64,000 nt of DNA from Erythrocercus mccallii (GCA_013397435.1 VZRG01000182.1:174827-238826); one strand, 5' to 3'; shown: positions 10,901 through 22,840, counted from the first letter of the stretch. A program made the numbers and translations. The notes: a model not told the origin generated them from the letters alone.

Positions 10901-13410
10901 TATCTGATCATTTTTAGTTTTTAAAAGCCAGAAAATGTGAATATCTCTACCAAGCTTGTCACTAAATTCTGTCATCATACTGGGCATGTTTTGCAGGTTG
11001 TCTGCTTCTTAATCTCTTCTTATAATTGCAGAAATAATTGCACATACCCTCATTTGCACAGTACTTTTGGATCCAGGGGGGAATATACTATAAAAGCATT
11101 GTGTTATCTTACTGGTGATAAGTACATTAAAAATTACTTCAAATCTTGCATGGAGAAAATGTTGCCAGACCTGAAAGTGATTTTCATTGCTTCCTTTTCA
11201 TATTACACAGGCAATAATATATCTGTCATAAAGCTTTAACATATCCCTTTTTTTTTTTATTAGATGTAATTTTGCAATTAGTTCCACAGTACAGCTCAGG
11301 AGACAAATGAGACCGATAAAAGTATTTAGCTGTTTCATGTAGCATGCATGATGGTTCAAACATCACCAGACTGAATTTCCAGCCATCCTCTGGGATTGCA
11401 GGCTGGCCATGAGCTGCTGGTGAGCTGCACCTTGCCTGGAGAAGTCATTCTTGTACTCTGAGCTGTCCCACTGCCACCCCATCACCATCATCACCACCAT
11501 CACCATCATCATCATCATCTGTCCCACTCTGGGCTCTGGGAAAGCCACATAACCCACCACTGAAATGGCCTGCTTGTTATTCTAGTGAAGAAAAGCAGGA
11601 AAAGTCAGATTTGGACGGGAAACATTTCCAAAAGACAGAGTTAGTCAGATGGAGGGTTTCGGCACGATAACGCTGAGGAGGAAATCCTATCAGCGTGAGC
11701 AAGAGCTAGAATAAACAAGTCACTACAAATACTTCTTTCCCCTTTAATAAATATTTGACTGAGGTCATCAACCTTGCCTGAGCTGGACCTGTATTTGATA
11801 ACACAGACCATTCCTCCCTCTTATAGCTGAAAAGTGGGTTTGCTTGTTTTAGAAACCAGAGCTTGCAAATCTGTTTGCACCCAAAATCTATTTTCTCTCC
11901 TGTACATCAGCAAACAACCAAGAACTCTTAGTACTCAGGTATACTGTAAAAATCTCATTACATGGTCTCTATTCTTGTTAATCAAAGCTGGTTAATGAAT
12001 ATTTATTCTCTATCCAACCAAATTTTTTTCTGAAAAGTCACGATGCTCACAGCACCCAGAAGCATGTGGCTGTGAGGTACAGGCAACCCAAACTTTAGCA
12101 GTTCACAGCCACACCACCGTGCCATGCACCTCCTCATGATACAAAAGGGATTAAGGGGCATGGCTCTCCACTTTATTTGTCTCAATGATGCTGCTTGGTT
12201 TATAGGGAAGAAATAATTCAAGTATTCCTCTAGTCCAAAGTGGGTTTTTTTTGTTTCAGTACACTCGGTGTTAAAGTGCTTAGGTACACAGGATGAAAGA
12301 TGGGAACAAACCTAGATTGGTTTTGTCCAACTGCAGTGTGTTGCACTTCACTTTTGCTGTATTGCCCTTCACCTCCGCTTTCTGAATTTTCTACTTAAAT
12401 ATCAGCCCCCAACCTGGGGCTGCAAAACCTCTCTGGCCAGCAGAAGGAGCTGGGATCTTTTCAAGCAGCCCTTGGCTCTTGAATGTTTTTATAGCTATCA
12501 GCTTCTTAGCATCCGCTGCAATATTATTTTCTTGTACCACACATCTGTAAGTACATGGTCTCTTGTTCAAATGCTTGAGATACCAAAATATTCAGGGTCC
12601 TAAAGAGACAGAAGCCATCATGTATGAGTTTGGGGGAAGATCTGTGTGATTCCACTAGCAAATGTGGCAATTGTTCCTCAAATCCTGCGAGGTTTGCACT
12701 GGATGTGCTCTGCTCCAGTCTCTAGAGCACAACACAGCTGATACCTCCTGAGGAAACTGCACAGATTCCTGGTAACCAGAAACCACAACAGCCTCATTTT
12801 CCTCATGCTGATGCTGCTGGAGCAGCAACTTCTAAAAATGTCATGCTTCTATCTGTCATGCTGTATTTCACATAGACAGAGATCTCACAGGAAATGCTGC
12901 AAAGCTGCTGCAGCTCTCTGTGAGAGACTCAGTAAAATACATTATGTCCTAAAAACTCAAGAAAAACATGGCACAAATTACCAGGCTGTCTGAGAGCCAA
13001 GATGTTTGATAATTTTCTTATCTCAGACTGTGTCCTGTAAACTGGGTACAGAAAGAACTCAGAGATCAGCAGAGTTTGCAGATTAAAACACCAACATAAT
13101 TTATTTTAGCTGAGGAAAGGGCATTATGGGCTGGTGCTTCATAAGGAACCCCACGGGGAGGGAAGTCGTCAGACCCCTAAAATTTGTGTTTACCATCACA
13201 TCTGCAGCCTTACAACATCAAGTCCCCCTTCCACAGGCCATGGTATAGATGTTTAAGAGGAGGAAAAATTCTCAAGCATTTTTCCACTGCCGTATTTCTT
13301 CTAATATTATTTTAATCAGTTTCTCAGTGTTTTTCTCAGTAGATCCAAAGAGTGTGCAAAGTCTTTCTGTGGCTAATCTACTGACCATAAATTCTCAGGC
13401 AGTAGTGAAA
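7901..13410. other. Unique sequence with minor repeats; no gene recognised
   Basis: No transposon or RNA gene was recognised over about 5.5 kb apart from the ATC triplet tract at 11481-11519. 10140-10260 (TTTAAATAATT, AAAGGTCATGCATGACATCC) looks enhancer-like but is weaker than the called blocks. A minus-strand block at 10624-10699 has a good acceptor (TTCTCCTCAG) followed by a Ser-rich open frame, discussed as a finding. Other open frames here are under 110 codons and overlap each other on opposite strands. Confidence 0.5.
11481..11519. repeat. ATC/CAC triplet microsatellite
   Basis: Thirteen consecutive triplets, either ATC or ACC, ending in a pure run of ATC. The minus strand reads as Met/Val repeats in one frame, which is a translation artefact of the repeat. 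Confidence 0.9.
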
Positions 13411-13483
13411 GCTTGTGTGACCTCATGGATAAAGACTTTGCTTCATATTTTGAAGGTCATAAATTCAAATCCTGTTAATAGTC
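13411..13483 (+). ncRNA. Degenerate tRNA-shaped relic (possible old tRNA-derived SINE head)
   Basis: An A-box-like TGACCTCATGG (13418-13428) and a B-box-like AAATTCAAATCC (13461-13472) sit 43 bp apart, almost exactly the spacing of tRNA positions 8 and 52. The boxes resemble RNA polymerase III internal promoter elements, but the acceptor and T stems do not pair well, so this is not a working tRNA gene. An ancient tRNA-derived SINE is the most likely source. A chance match is quite possible. Confidence 0.25.
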
Positions 13484-13862
13484 TCTTTTTATTAAATGTC
13501 TCATAGCTTATTTTCAGTGGTATAATTACACACTAGGTCAGTTAATTATTACTGAATTCCTCCAGCAACAGCAAAAAGGGCAAACTACCCGCTAAAAACA
13601 ACTTAGAACGTAATACTTACAAAATGATTAGCAATTTAAACAGTCCTATTAAATGAGACAATTAAGTTTAAGTAGTTTTCTCATTAGAGTGATTTTCTGT
13701 ACTCATAACTGTACAGAAGCCTTATAAGGCTCTGTGGGAACTGGGGAGCTCTATGCATTTCCATGAATGTAAGTGTTCCATGACTGGGGCTCATGTGTAT
13801 GTATCTGATGAAAGGATTTGGGCTGGGGGAATTTATATACAGGCACATGGGAGAAGTCAGGC

Positions 13863-13880
13863 AGAGAGAGAGAGAGAGAG
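13863..13880 (+). repeat. (AG)9 microsatellite
   Basis: Nine perfect AG dinucleotides, directly followed by ATCT. Confidence 0.9.
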
Positions 13881-14227
13881 ATCTATTTTCTATAATAGAC
13901 TCTCATTTACCTTGCTGAAAGAGATACCACAGGCCTTTCCTGGGTTTATTGGGAAGGGCAGCCCTATTCAGTGCTGTAAGAGCAAATAATACCTTGTTGT
14001 GAACCCATATTTCTTGGAGACGTGAGAACGTAACCCAAATCAAACCTCTCCTCTGTGGGCCTTCATGGTCATGGCTGCTTTGTGAAGTAGCTGTAACACT
14101 TTGGGTGGAAATGCCTCGATTTTCCCAACTTGGGGGAAAGCAAATTTATTTCTCAGGGCTCAGTGCCAGTGCTTTGGCTTGCACTAAATAATGCTTCACA
14201 AAATAAATAATAAGCCATGGAAAATGC

Positions 14228-14256
14228 ATATATATATATACACAGAGAGAGAGATA
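14228..14256 (+). repeat. Compound microsatellite (TA)n(CA)(GA)n
   Basis: A TA run passes through CACA into a GA run and ends in GATAAAG. Compound tracts of this type often grow from one dinucleotide repeat by point mutation. Confidence 0.85.
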
Positions 14257-15405
14257 AAGTATAGCTATGTGCTAGAAAGTCAGCCTGTGTCCTTTAGTCA
14301 TGTTTTAGGGTGTTAAAGAAATTTCTGGTTACCAGCTGTGTTTTATTTCCCGATGCCCTCTTTCTTTGTAAGCATGGGGTGAATGAAATGATGCCAGGCA
14401 GCATGGAAATGACAAATTATTCAAGTGGCTCCCTGGGCAAGCTCGCTCAGCTCAGGCAAGCCCAGCCTGGCTGTGACTCTTGGGTCAGAGCTGGGTGAGA
14501 CCGAGAGAGCTCTGTGCTCACCACCAGGTGTGTGCCAAGAGAGGGGCATGGAGCTGGGGAGAAGAATTTGTCCTTGCCCTGGAGGACTGCAGCTCTGCCA
14601 GCAAGTTGGATGAAAGGAGCCTTCAACAGCTGCCAAAGCCTAAAGCAAACCAGCCCTGAAGGGTTTTTATACCTGTATGAAAGTGTACAGCTTTGTATTT
14701 ATAGAGTAGTGCTTTTTTGTGACAATTTTATCATAACGTGTCAGAATTTAAAAAGAAATGAGTGGCATGAATAAGGAAACAAATGCATTCTTTCCCGAGG
14801 TGACTTTCAAACCAAAGCCAGGACCATTTGTCTTGAAGCTCATTTCACATTAGGATGTGTTTCTCACAATATGTTAAGCCCTAAGGGGCATGCTAAGATG
14901 AAAAATGTGTTTTAATTATTTCGTATGGGTTAAACAAAGAGACTTGAAACTTTATCTCTTCTTTCTACAGCCATCCATGCATGAAATTAAGAGAATTCTA
15001 TAATGCACACAGTAGAGAAATAGAGTACCAAGAGTACAATGAGGTTGAAATCCAGCACAAACTCCGCACTAGATAAAGAGAGGAGCAACTTCTCTGTGTG
15101 GAGGTAATCCCACAAAATTCCCTTGTAAGGCTTGTGTACAAGACAACTGTGTGTCTCTGCAGTTATTTTACCTTGCATTGAAGATTGCATTCATTGGCAG
15201 TGGCAGAGGGGATTTTATTAGAGCAAGCTGAAGTTGTCAGTGGTAACACACAGCGATATTGATAATTTCATAGGTGAGGATTTACTTTTGCCATTTATGA
15301 TATAGTGTGGAGTTATCCCAAAGAAGTGGGACATAATGTCTGGGGCAGGCAGAGGAGTGCTATGAGATAATCTCATGTCTGCTTTCCTTCTCTGGGACAC
15401 AATTT

Positions 15406-15500
15406 ATAGAATCACAGAATGGTTTGGGTTGGAAGGGACCTTGGAGATCATCTGGTTCCAATCCCCCTGCCATGGGCAGGGACACCTCCCCTAGACCAGA
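15406..15500 (-). mobile_element. CR1 LINE, 3' terminal fragment
   Basis: In plus-strand order the sequence begins ATAGAATCACAGAATGG, TTTGGGTTGGAAGGGACCTT, GGAGATCATCTGGTTCCAAT, CCCCCTGCCATGGGCAGGG, ACACCTCCCCTAGACCAG. This is the reverse complement of the CR1 tail with its terminal repeat on the left, so the element lies on the minus strand. It is one of the least diverged copies here and ends abruptly after CTAGACCAG, the usual 5' truncation. Confidence 0.95.
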
Positions 15501-16684
15501 TGAATCACTGTTGTGGTCTCTGTTCACCCTCCAAGCTGCATGGCTGAGGCCAAAGAAAGTCAATATTCCCTTCTCCCAGGCCCTGGTTTGGCAGCCAGGG
15601 CTGTCCTTACAGCAGCAGAGCATGAAATAAGACTCAAAAAGTGTTCAGTGATCCTGCTGAGCTCTGCTGCAGCGACTCCAAGGTCCTGACTTCAGGTGCA
15701 GGGATAATAGGAATGAAATACTGATGAGCTGAGGGTAGCAAATGACATTTTGGAGTGCTCTCTGGGGAGAGATGAGCAATTTTCAGACACCTCTATACTG
15801 CCGTACACAAATGTGCAATCAGTAAAAGGCAACCCTAATGTTATGTTTTCAGTGGGAATTTCAAACACCTGTTATATCCCAGAGGAATGGGACGCAGCCT
15901 GTGTGTTTGATGAAGATTGGTTTGGCTTGTGCACTAGCACACTTTTTGAGCATTTCTCCTTAATTAAAATGTAGCTCCACCAATGACTAACTGATTCAAA
16001 AACTCTACTGTCACAAATTTTAATTTATAAGATGTTACCTGTCAGAGAAATTTTCTTTGTTGCTTACATGATTGAATGCCAAGTGATCGCTCTTTTGTTT
16101 CCAGGAGACTTTTTTTTAATGGAAAAAAATAGAGATGATATTAGAATAGCTAAATAGGGTTCAGGAGTAACAAGAAACCAGAACTGTGTATTAGAATATA
16201 AGCTGGGAAAATCATTCATATGACATTCAATTAAGAAATCTATACAATAATTTAATTTTTTTCCTGTGTTTGATTTCTCATTTATTAACTTTTTTGTTCC
16301 CTAAACTATAATTCAAAAAGTCCTGAAAGGAAGAAAGTGCAGTAAAATTGCCACACAAGTGTGTTATATACACAGAAAATCTTTAAAACTCAACAGGGTT
16401 TCTTTAGTCTTGGCTTGGATGATCTTTACTGAGGTTGTAGAATATGTAATCCACAGCCAACAAAGACTCCTAAGCAGTGTAAACTGAGAAAATGGCATTC
16501 TTCCCTTCTCCCAGCTGCAAAAACCCAAATAAAACCTAGAGCAGCCATATTCTGTTGCAAAACAAATGTCTGAATATCAGTGCTATCAAAATCCATGATT
16601 GAACTCCTCTGTCAAACTGTGGCCACGACTATGGCTTCCTGAGAACAAATTTATTTGCAGTTTTGCACGATCTGTTTATATTTA

Positions 16685-16740
16685 TGTATATATATATANN
16701 NNNNNNNNNNNNNNNNNNNNNNNNNNNNNNTGTGTTTATA
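16685..16740. repeat. (TA)n microsatellite containing assembly gap
   Basis: A TA run reaches the edge of 32 N (16699-16730), after which TGTGTTTATATTTTTAA resumes. The flank before the gap (CTGTTTATATTTATG) resembles the flank after it, so the gap may hide a longer TA/TG repeat or a small local duplication. The true length is unknown. Confidence 0.75.
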
Positions 16741-17785
16741 TTTTTAATTTTGTTTGAGTTCCATGACTTGTTTCATAGCAATGAAACAGTAAGGAAAAGT
16801 TAATTAGCCCAAGCAACAGAGAAGAGCAATTAGCACTCCCTGGCTCCTTGCAAAAAAGACAGTGCATCTTTGGAAAACACAGGAAAATAGCAGGAAATTG
16901 GGAAGGGGATGGGGAATGCACCCGTATATTTAAGATAAGAAGAGAAAACGTACTATAAACATTGATGCTGCAGTGCAAAGAATCATTGCATTAGGCTTTC
17001 AAGTGGTGCCTCTTCCTCACTGTGGATGTCCTTTATTCTCTATCCTCTGCTGGTTTTGCCAGCCATAATCAGATGCAGAGATCAAAGGTAGCAGGTTGGT
17101 GTGGGATGCAGTGGATGGGAGCAAAGAAAAGAAACACCTAAGGAGAACGGGAGAAGGTGGCTTTGCTGTTTTTGTATTAATGAAGTCAGACACACACGTG
17201 TGCAGGCTTGGAATCAGATCCAAACATCACTGCAAAGACAGGGAAGTGAAGGAATACAAGGAGTTAACAGAGCCAATCGCTGTGCACTGAGTAGCTTTGC
17301 TGAGCAGGTTTGCTCAGGACAGACACTTCATAGATTCTGAGTATTTGAAAGCCCTCAGAAATTCCTGCCTGCCATCAGTTGTCTATCTTTATGCAGCTCT
17401 TGGTGCTGTGTGTATTTGAACTGTTTATTTGGACTGTGTTTTGTTTACTTCCTCTGGTTTGCTCCTGTGCTGCCCACAGAAATCTCTTGGCTGCTAATCC
17501 CAAAGGACAAATAGTGCAGCAAAATAAATATGCAACATGAGAGAGGAAAAAATAAAAATGGGAGAGGCCACAGATGTATATGATATTACAAAAAATAAAA
17601 AGGGATCATGAGCTCAGTTTCAGTTCAGCGAGAGCTGCTTGCCTGGTAATTACCTCTGCCCCCCTGCATTGGATTTGCAGTCTGAAAGCTGCCACCTCTC
17701 AGACAAACCAACCTCAAACCTTACTACTGAGTAATCATGCAATGCAAAAGTTAGAGAATTGAAGGATTTGTCTCAAGTAACAGAT

Positions 17786-17811
17786 GGAAATGTGACACGG
17801 AAATGTGACAC
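17786..17811 (+). repeat. 13-bp perfect tandem duplication
   Basis: Two head-to-tail copies of GGAAATGTGACAC. The identity of both copies suggests recent replication slippage. Confidence 0.9.
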
Positions 17812-18031
17812 AGAAGTGTGCAAACCAAATGGGAGGTGTGCAGAAATTGCTGATGGTGATGATGTGTGTAGTGAGTCAGGGCTGTGTGCTGGACTCTGGA
17901 AACTGAAGGTGAAGGTTTCAGGAACAGCCCGAGAAATCCTTCTGGAGGGATTTGAACTGTGTCACTTAAGGTTCCCCACATGGATGACTGTTCCTCAAAC
18001 CCTCCCACTCTCAAAACTCACAGTAGTTTCT

Positions 18032-18471
18032 ACAGAGAATCATTTATTTGGAAAGGACCTCAAAGACCATTGAGCCCACCCATTAACCCAACACTGCCAA
18101 GGCCACCACTGAACCATGTCCCTAAATGCCACATCTACATGTCTTTTGGATGTCTGCAGGGATGGTGACTGAACCACTTCACTGGGCAGCCTGTTCCAGC
18201 ACTGAATAAGGTTTTTGGTAAAGAAATATATTCTAATATTCAATCTGATCCTCCTCTAGCACAACTTGAGGCATTTCCTCTACCTGTCACTGGTTGCCTG
18301 GGGGAAGGGCCTGACCCCCACTTGGCTGCGGTCTCCTTTTAGGTGGTTGTAGAGAGTGAGAGGGTTTCCCTTGAGCCTCCTTTTCTCCAGGCTAAACACT
18401 CCCAGCTCCCTCAGCCACTCTTCTGGGGATTTCTGCTTCAGACCCTTCATTGGTTTTGTTGCCCAATGTTT
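18032..18471 (-). mobile_element. CR1 LINE, 3' end including ORF2 C-terminus
   Basis: The longest CR1 copy in the window (about 440 bp). On the minus strand it reads GGGCAACAAAACCAATGAAG, the region encoding ORF2 residues like LRELGVFSLEKRRLKGNPLT, then a worn block encoding RLPSEVVQSPSLQTSKRHVD, CATTTAGGGACATGGTTCAG, GGCAGTGTTGGGTTAATGG and a terminal AATGATTCTCTGTAG. The coding trace is broken into two frames, one around minus-strand 18280-18474 and another around 18040-18243, so it is inactive. The 'ATTTAGGGACATGG...GGCAGTG..GGTTAATGG' tail separates it from the subgroup at 472 and 39250 and groups it with 51676 and 61906. Confidence 0.95.
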
Positions 18472-20610
18472 CAACCTTAAGATGGCCCAACAGTAGGGAT
18501 AAGCAGGATCAACTCCTTGGGAGAAATCTTAATTCACAAGAAAAGGTTTCAGGAATGCCAAACTGGGTGGGTTTTTTGCCTACCCTCAGAAGGACAGTGA
18601 GGTGTGCATTTTGATAGAAAACAAAAACAAGGAGGCAAAGCAGTCACATCAATGAGCCCCAATAATAGGATCTATCCCCTGTCCTGCTGAAATCAGTAGG
18701 CACAGGGTCACCAACTGCCCTTTGGATACAACTCTGCAACTGAGCCAGCAAGGGACTTCCATCTGCTGATGGAAATAAAGAATGGCTTTCAATTATACTG
18801 ATTTTCCATGGACTATTTATCAAAACAAGTCATTTTGGATAGTTTTAGTCAATGCCATTCATAACCAGCATGTCCCAGAGCTCCCTAGAAACTCGCAGTC
18901 CTGAACTACTTAAATCAACAGGAATCTGATGACAACAGAGTTCTCCCTGACTTCTGAGTAGGGAAGATGGAAGTTTGCAGCAGAAAACAGTGTTGTGTAG
19001 TCACTGGATAAAAGCATTCAGTAATGGGCAAACAGGAGAAATGAGGGTAAACAAAAGAGTGTGTGTTTGTGGAGGTAGGCATGATATGCCTCAGGGGTGC
19101 TGTGAGCACAGGAATGAAGTCCAAGTGACTCAGCATCCAAGACAAGCACATTTATCTTTGGGACATGTTCATTGTTCCACCTGCATAATGGCATATTATA
19201 TTCTATTAAGAACAGAGTATTATGGTAGAAGTATTTACACATCTCTAATGCATACAGCCCTTTTGTACAATAAATGTTCCATTGTTTTCCCGTCAGTGGC
19301 AAATGCAGTTTCTCTGCTCATGTATTTATTTTTCTCTGCAGTGATCTGTAATTCTGTTCAGAGTTTCGGTGTATGTCTCATACACCAGAACAGCCAGAAG
19401 TATAACTTACGACTCCAAAATTAACTTTTAACCTTTGGTTTCCTATTTCCTATGTAACTGCCACAAAATAAATACCAGCTCCATGGCCACTCATATGCAA
19501 TAGTCCTGGAACCCTTTGGTGTGCACTGCTACAGGAAAAAGGAAACAGGACTTTAACTCCTTGAGACCTGAGTCATCACCAGCCTTTGAAAGTGTAAACA
19601 GCAGGAAGCATATTCAGAAAGCAGAAATGAACAAAACAAGTCTGTGGAGGCAGAGAAGTCAATACTGCAAAGGAGTGAACCCACTCCAGAGATGAGAGAA
19701 CTCCCCTGTGTGAAGGTGGTGTTAAAACAACAGCATTAATGAGGGAATAGGAAAGGCAAACCAAACCAAACCAATTAAACACAGTATATGTTTTGACCTT
19801 CCTTTAAGCCAGCAATATAACAGTTATGGGCAAAATTGTTTTTAAAAGACTCAGGAAAACTTTAAAACCTGATATGCTCTGATAAGAAATATTCTTTTAA
19901 AGTAAACCTGAACTAAGTGTTTAGAGGTATAAATATTAAAAATAGAGGCCTGAATTAAAATCCTGAAAAGGTTTTAGGTTAGGTCAATGAGCTTACTGGC
20001 ACCTAGAAAATAAGTCCTGCTTTCAGATATCTGTTGCAACAGAAGAAGCACAATCACAGCTTATGACAGGATATTCCCTTATCAGTTTGAAAATGAAGCC
20101 CCCAGATCATCTTCCACAAGCTTTCAGATGCTTTATTTAGTGATGCTTTCTTGCAATGTGAGTGAAAAATCCTGTGAAGAACAGATTATCCCCTCTGAGG
20201 GCTGGGACTCAGATACTAACATACAAAATAATTTCCCTCTTTTTTCCTTTCCAGATGTCCTGGGAATAGAGCAAGGGAAGGGGTTGCTGTTGCTATTAGC
20301 ATGTTCTCTTTATGAGAGCTGCTTTGACAAGAGGACTAGAACTCCTCTGTAGTTTTTCAAGCCTTCTGCCAATGTCCTTCTTTACATCAGCCTAGAAGCC
20401 TGGAGAAAACTTAGAGGGACTGGAACCCATGTTTCTGGTTAAGGATGCTCTAGTCACAGATCCAACTGACTGCTGCAGGTACCAGAGGATGCTCCAGGTG
20501 CCCACTGCCCTTCCCTTCAGGTACACTCTGCCCCACAGCTCAGCTGTAGCTGAAACACAAAACGCTGATCTGCAACCACAAAGCCCAAGTAAAGCCCTCC
20601 GCAACAGCCC

Positions 20611-20652
20611 TGTTTTGATTTTGTTTGTTGTTGTTTTTTGTTCTTGTTTTTA
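20611..20652 (+). repeat. T/G-rich low-complexity tract
   Basis: TTTTGTTTGTTGTTG-type sequence, almost free of A and C. Its complement resembles the A/C-rich tract 120 bp downstream, making a loose inverted pair. Confidence 0.75.
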
Positions 20653-20772
20653 AGTATACAAAAAATTATGAAGCGTAAATGACTAAGGGAGATTAATTTT
20701 CTCAGAAACAAAACTACCAAATGCTAAGAATCAGTATAGCCCCACTATGTGCATGATTCCTCCACAGTCACT

Positions 20773-20825
20773 AACAAGAAAAAAAACCACCAAAACCACA
20801 AACAAACCCCCCAAACCAAGCAAAA
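20773..20825 (+). repeat. A/C-rich, T-free low-complexity tract
   Basis: Fifty-three bases with no T, composed of A runs, CCACC and a CCCCCC run. It shows strong strand asymmetry. An open frame of 68 codons that crosses it (Lys/Gln/Asn/Pro-rich) is a composition artefact. Confidence 0.8.
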
Positions 20826-21639
20826 TAGCCACAAGCCCAAACTAAAAGCCTTTTCTGCCTTGAATGCTCATTTTAAGGATTTTAACTCCCCTGGGCTCCA
20901 CCCACCATCCCAGGTGAAGGACACAGGTTCTGCAGGAAAGGCACGGGAGCAATGATGGATAAATTTATATCAATATAAACCTTGGATATAGAATGAAAAA
21001 GGCAGTTTTTATGTCTGGGGGTGAGCTTTTAGCAGGGAAGAGCCAATATCTAGTGGTGCTTGTCGGACTGGTTGGAAGGGAGAAGGTGAGCGTGTTTTCC
21101 TTTCATTAGAAAGCAAGTAAAAATATGGGCTATATGAAGGTATTACTTGTAAACTACTTTTTCTTGTAGGAGTGAGTTGTAGTCCTAGAAGAAGAGGGAT
21201 TTTATATTTCTTGATTCAATAAAGCAATGAGTGTTTAGTGAGACTGAAGGCTGGTTTATATCCTTGAGAAATGTCTCCTGTGACTGCATGTGAGGGAAAA
21301 GAAAGAGGATAAAAGGCATAGTGAAGGTAGAAGAAGAGTGAGAGATAATTTATATAACTCCCCAAGGTTTCATTCAGAGGTGTGCAAAGAGGTGATGGTG
21401 GTGCAGACCCCTTCGATGTCTCTTAACCCACCATAATGGTTTTCAGACTGGGTAATAATTTTTAAGGGCGCAGTTAAAATGTGAAAAGATGAAATCCAGG
21501 ATTTCACTGACAAAGGACTGCTGCTTTGTTGTCTTGCTACTGATTACAAGGTCTCTTGACTTAATGATGTTAAGTCATGAAACAGTTTTAGTAAACCAGC
21601 CTATAGAATTAAAAAAATACAACGGAGCCTTATGGCAAA

Positions 21640-21900
21640 TATAAATTTCTAAGGCCTATGTTCTGTACTTAATTTGTATTTTTCTAATGATGCAAAAGAT
21701 GTATAAAAATAAAAGTTAATTATGAGAAGGGACTTGGCAGTTAAAGCCATATTTCCGCAATAAAGCGTTTACAGAAACATGCTAGTAATCCTGTTGAGTT
21801 CAAATACAGTATGATCGTGAAAAGTGTAATTAAATTACAATTTAAAATATGTGAACCATCTGCACTGCAGTGTGAATCGCAGTGCTACACAGGGAATATT
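21640..21900. promoter_or_regulatory. Candidate CNE with nested palindromes
   Basis: Unique AT-rich DNA with TTAATTATGAG, then TGTAATT-A-AATTACA at 21825-21839 (7+1+7 perfect inverted repeat containing two TAATT cores) and CACTGCAGTG at 21863-21872 (perfect 10-bp palindrome). No reading frame or repeat explains it. Enhancer role is inferred from motif content only. Confidence 0.3.
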
Positions 21901-22765
21901 GATGATGAGTTTTGTATTGTGTAGTCAAATAAAATCTACTGAAGCTCTGCCTATTTTCCAGTGCCTTCAACATTTGTTATTAGTAGAGCATTCCCCCTGG
22001 CCTTGTCTGACTTACTAGTGTTACACTTCCGTGCCTCCGTAATTGTTTCCAAGACTTTGGAAAAGCTGAACTTAATATGTTTTATCTTGTGTATGCTTTC
22101 TCCAACTTCATAGTCAAAGTAAAAGGAGTAGAAATGGACTTGCAGGAGAAGTTCTTGCTGGATTGTGCTAACGCTAGTAGCAAATATATGAAAGGGTAGC
22201 AGCTGAACTGGATTTGGAACGCTAGTGGAGACGTGGGGTTATCTCTAATGATGCTGGTGGGGTTTTTTGACTTTGAGAGAAAGCCGTGGCCAATACACCA
22301 GGAAAAGAGCTGAGCTGCTAAGCCAACAAGTATTTTTCAGCGACTGAAAAATGCTCACTTGGTTGGATGTAATTGTTGATTAAAAGCAACACCCAGGAAT
22401 GCTGTTGTTGCTCCCGGCTCCAAGACTGAAGAGCAGTGGGACTGTGAGTGGATGTCTGGAGGCTGTGCTGTGTGTGCTGCAGACACCCCCTCCTCCTGCT
22501 GGCTGCTTTCTGGCATGGAGAAAGGCAACCTTTTCCCACTGTGAATGAGCCGAGCCCCCGGTTCCCCCGCCCTTCCATACCTGGATTAAGCACTCCTGCA
22601 AGGGAGCAGGTGGCACTGGGGACCTGCTGCCCCGCAGTTGTCACTAATGGGCTGTAAAACCTCCCCAGGAGGTGAAGGAGCTTTCAGTGCTTTGCTGCCT
22701 GGGTGGCTTTTAGCAAATAGCACATTTCCTTTCCCAGCACTGCCTGGGAGCTGGGATGGAAGGCT

Positions 22766-22840
22766 GGGATGGGATGGGATGGGATGGGATGGGATGGGAT
22801 GGGATGGGATGGGATGGGATGGGATGGGATGGGATGGGAT
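22766..22840 (+). repeat. (GGGAT)15 pentanucleotide array
   Basis: Fifteen perfect tandem GGGAT units (75 bp) followed by GGGG. Each G3 run is separated by AT, so the plus strand satisfies the usual G-quadruplex pattern (four G3 tracts with 2-nt loops) several times over. Perfect identity points to recent expansion and likely length polymorphism. The array is readable in all frames on both strands (for example MGWDG repeats), which is not evidence of a protein. Confidence 0.97.

Larger units (their letters stand above)
13484..15405. other. Unique sequence with short microsatellites
   Basis: Contains an (AG)9 tract and a compound TA/GA tract listed separately. 14420-14640 is more GC-rich with overlapping open frames on both strands (up to 86 codons), none with domains or paired splice sites. 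Confidence 0.5.
15501..18031. other. Unique sequence around a gapped AT microsatellite
   Basis: No gene or transposon recognised. A 74-codon plus-strand frame at 15750-15974 reads rather protein-like but has no family match or splice support. A perfect tandem duplication of 13 bp (GGAAATGTGACAC) occupies 17786-17811. The assembly gap at 16699-16730 interrupts a TA repeat. Confidence 0.5.
18472..21639. other. Unique sequence; no gene recognised
   Basis: A 149-codon plus-strand frame at 18975-19424 ends in a hydrophobic AT-rich stretch. It lacks a recognisable domain and is overlapped by a 94-codon minus frame, so it is treated as chance. An (AACCA)n-like short run sits at 19759-19775. A possible 50-nt exon-like block (21037-21086, flanked by TTTTAGCAG and GTGAGCG) is too short to support. 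Confidence 0.5.

Noticed and set aside
17855..17912. TGATGAT ... CTGA arrangement resembling a C/D box snoRNA
   Set aside because: No terminal stem, no second C'/D' pair and no guide match could be seen.
18975..19424. 149-codon plus-strand frame with a hydrophobic C-terminal part
   Set aside because: Hydrophobicity follows from T-rich DNA; no family match, and the minus strand is open too.
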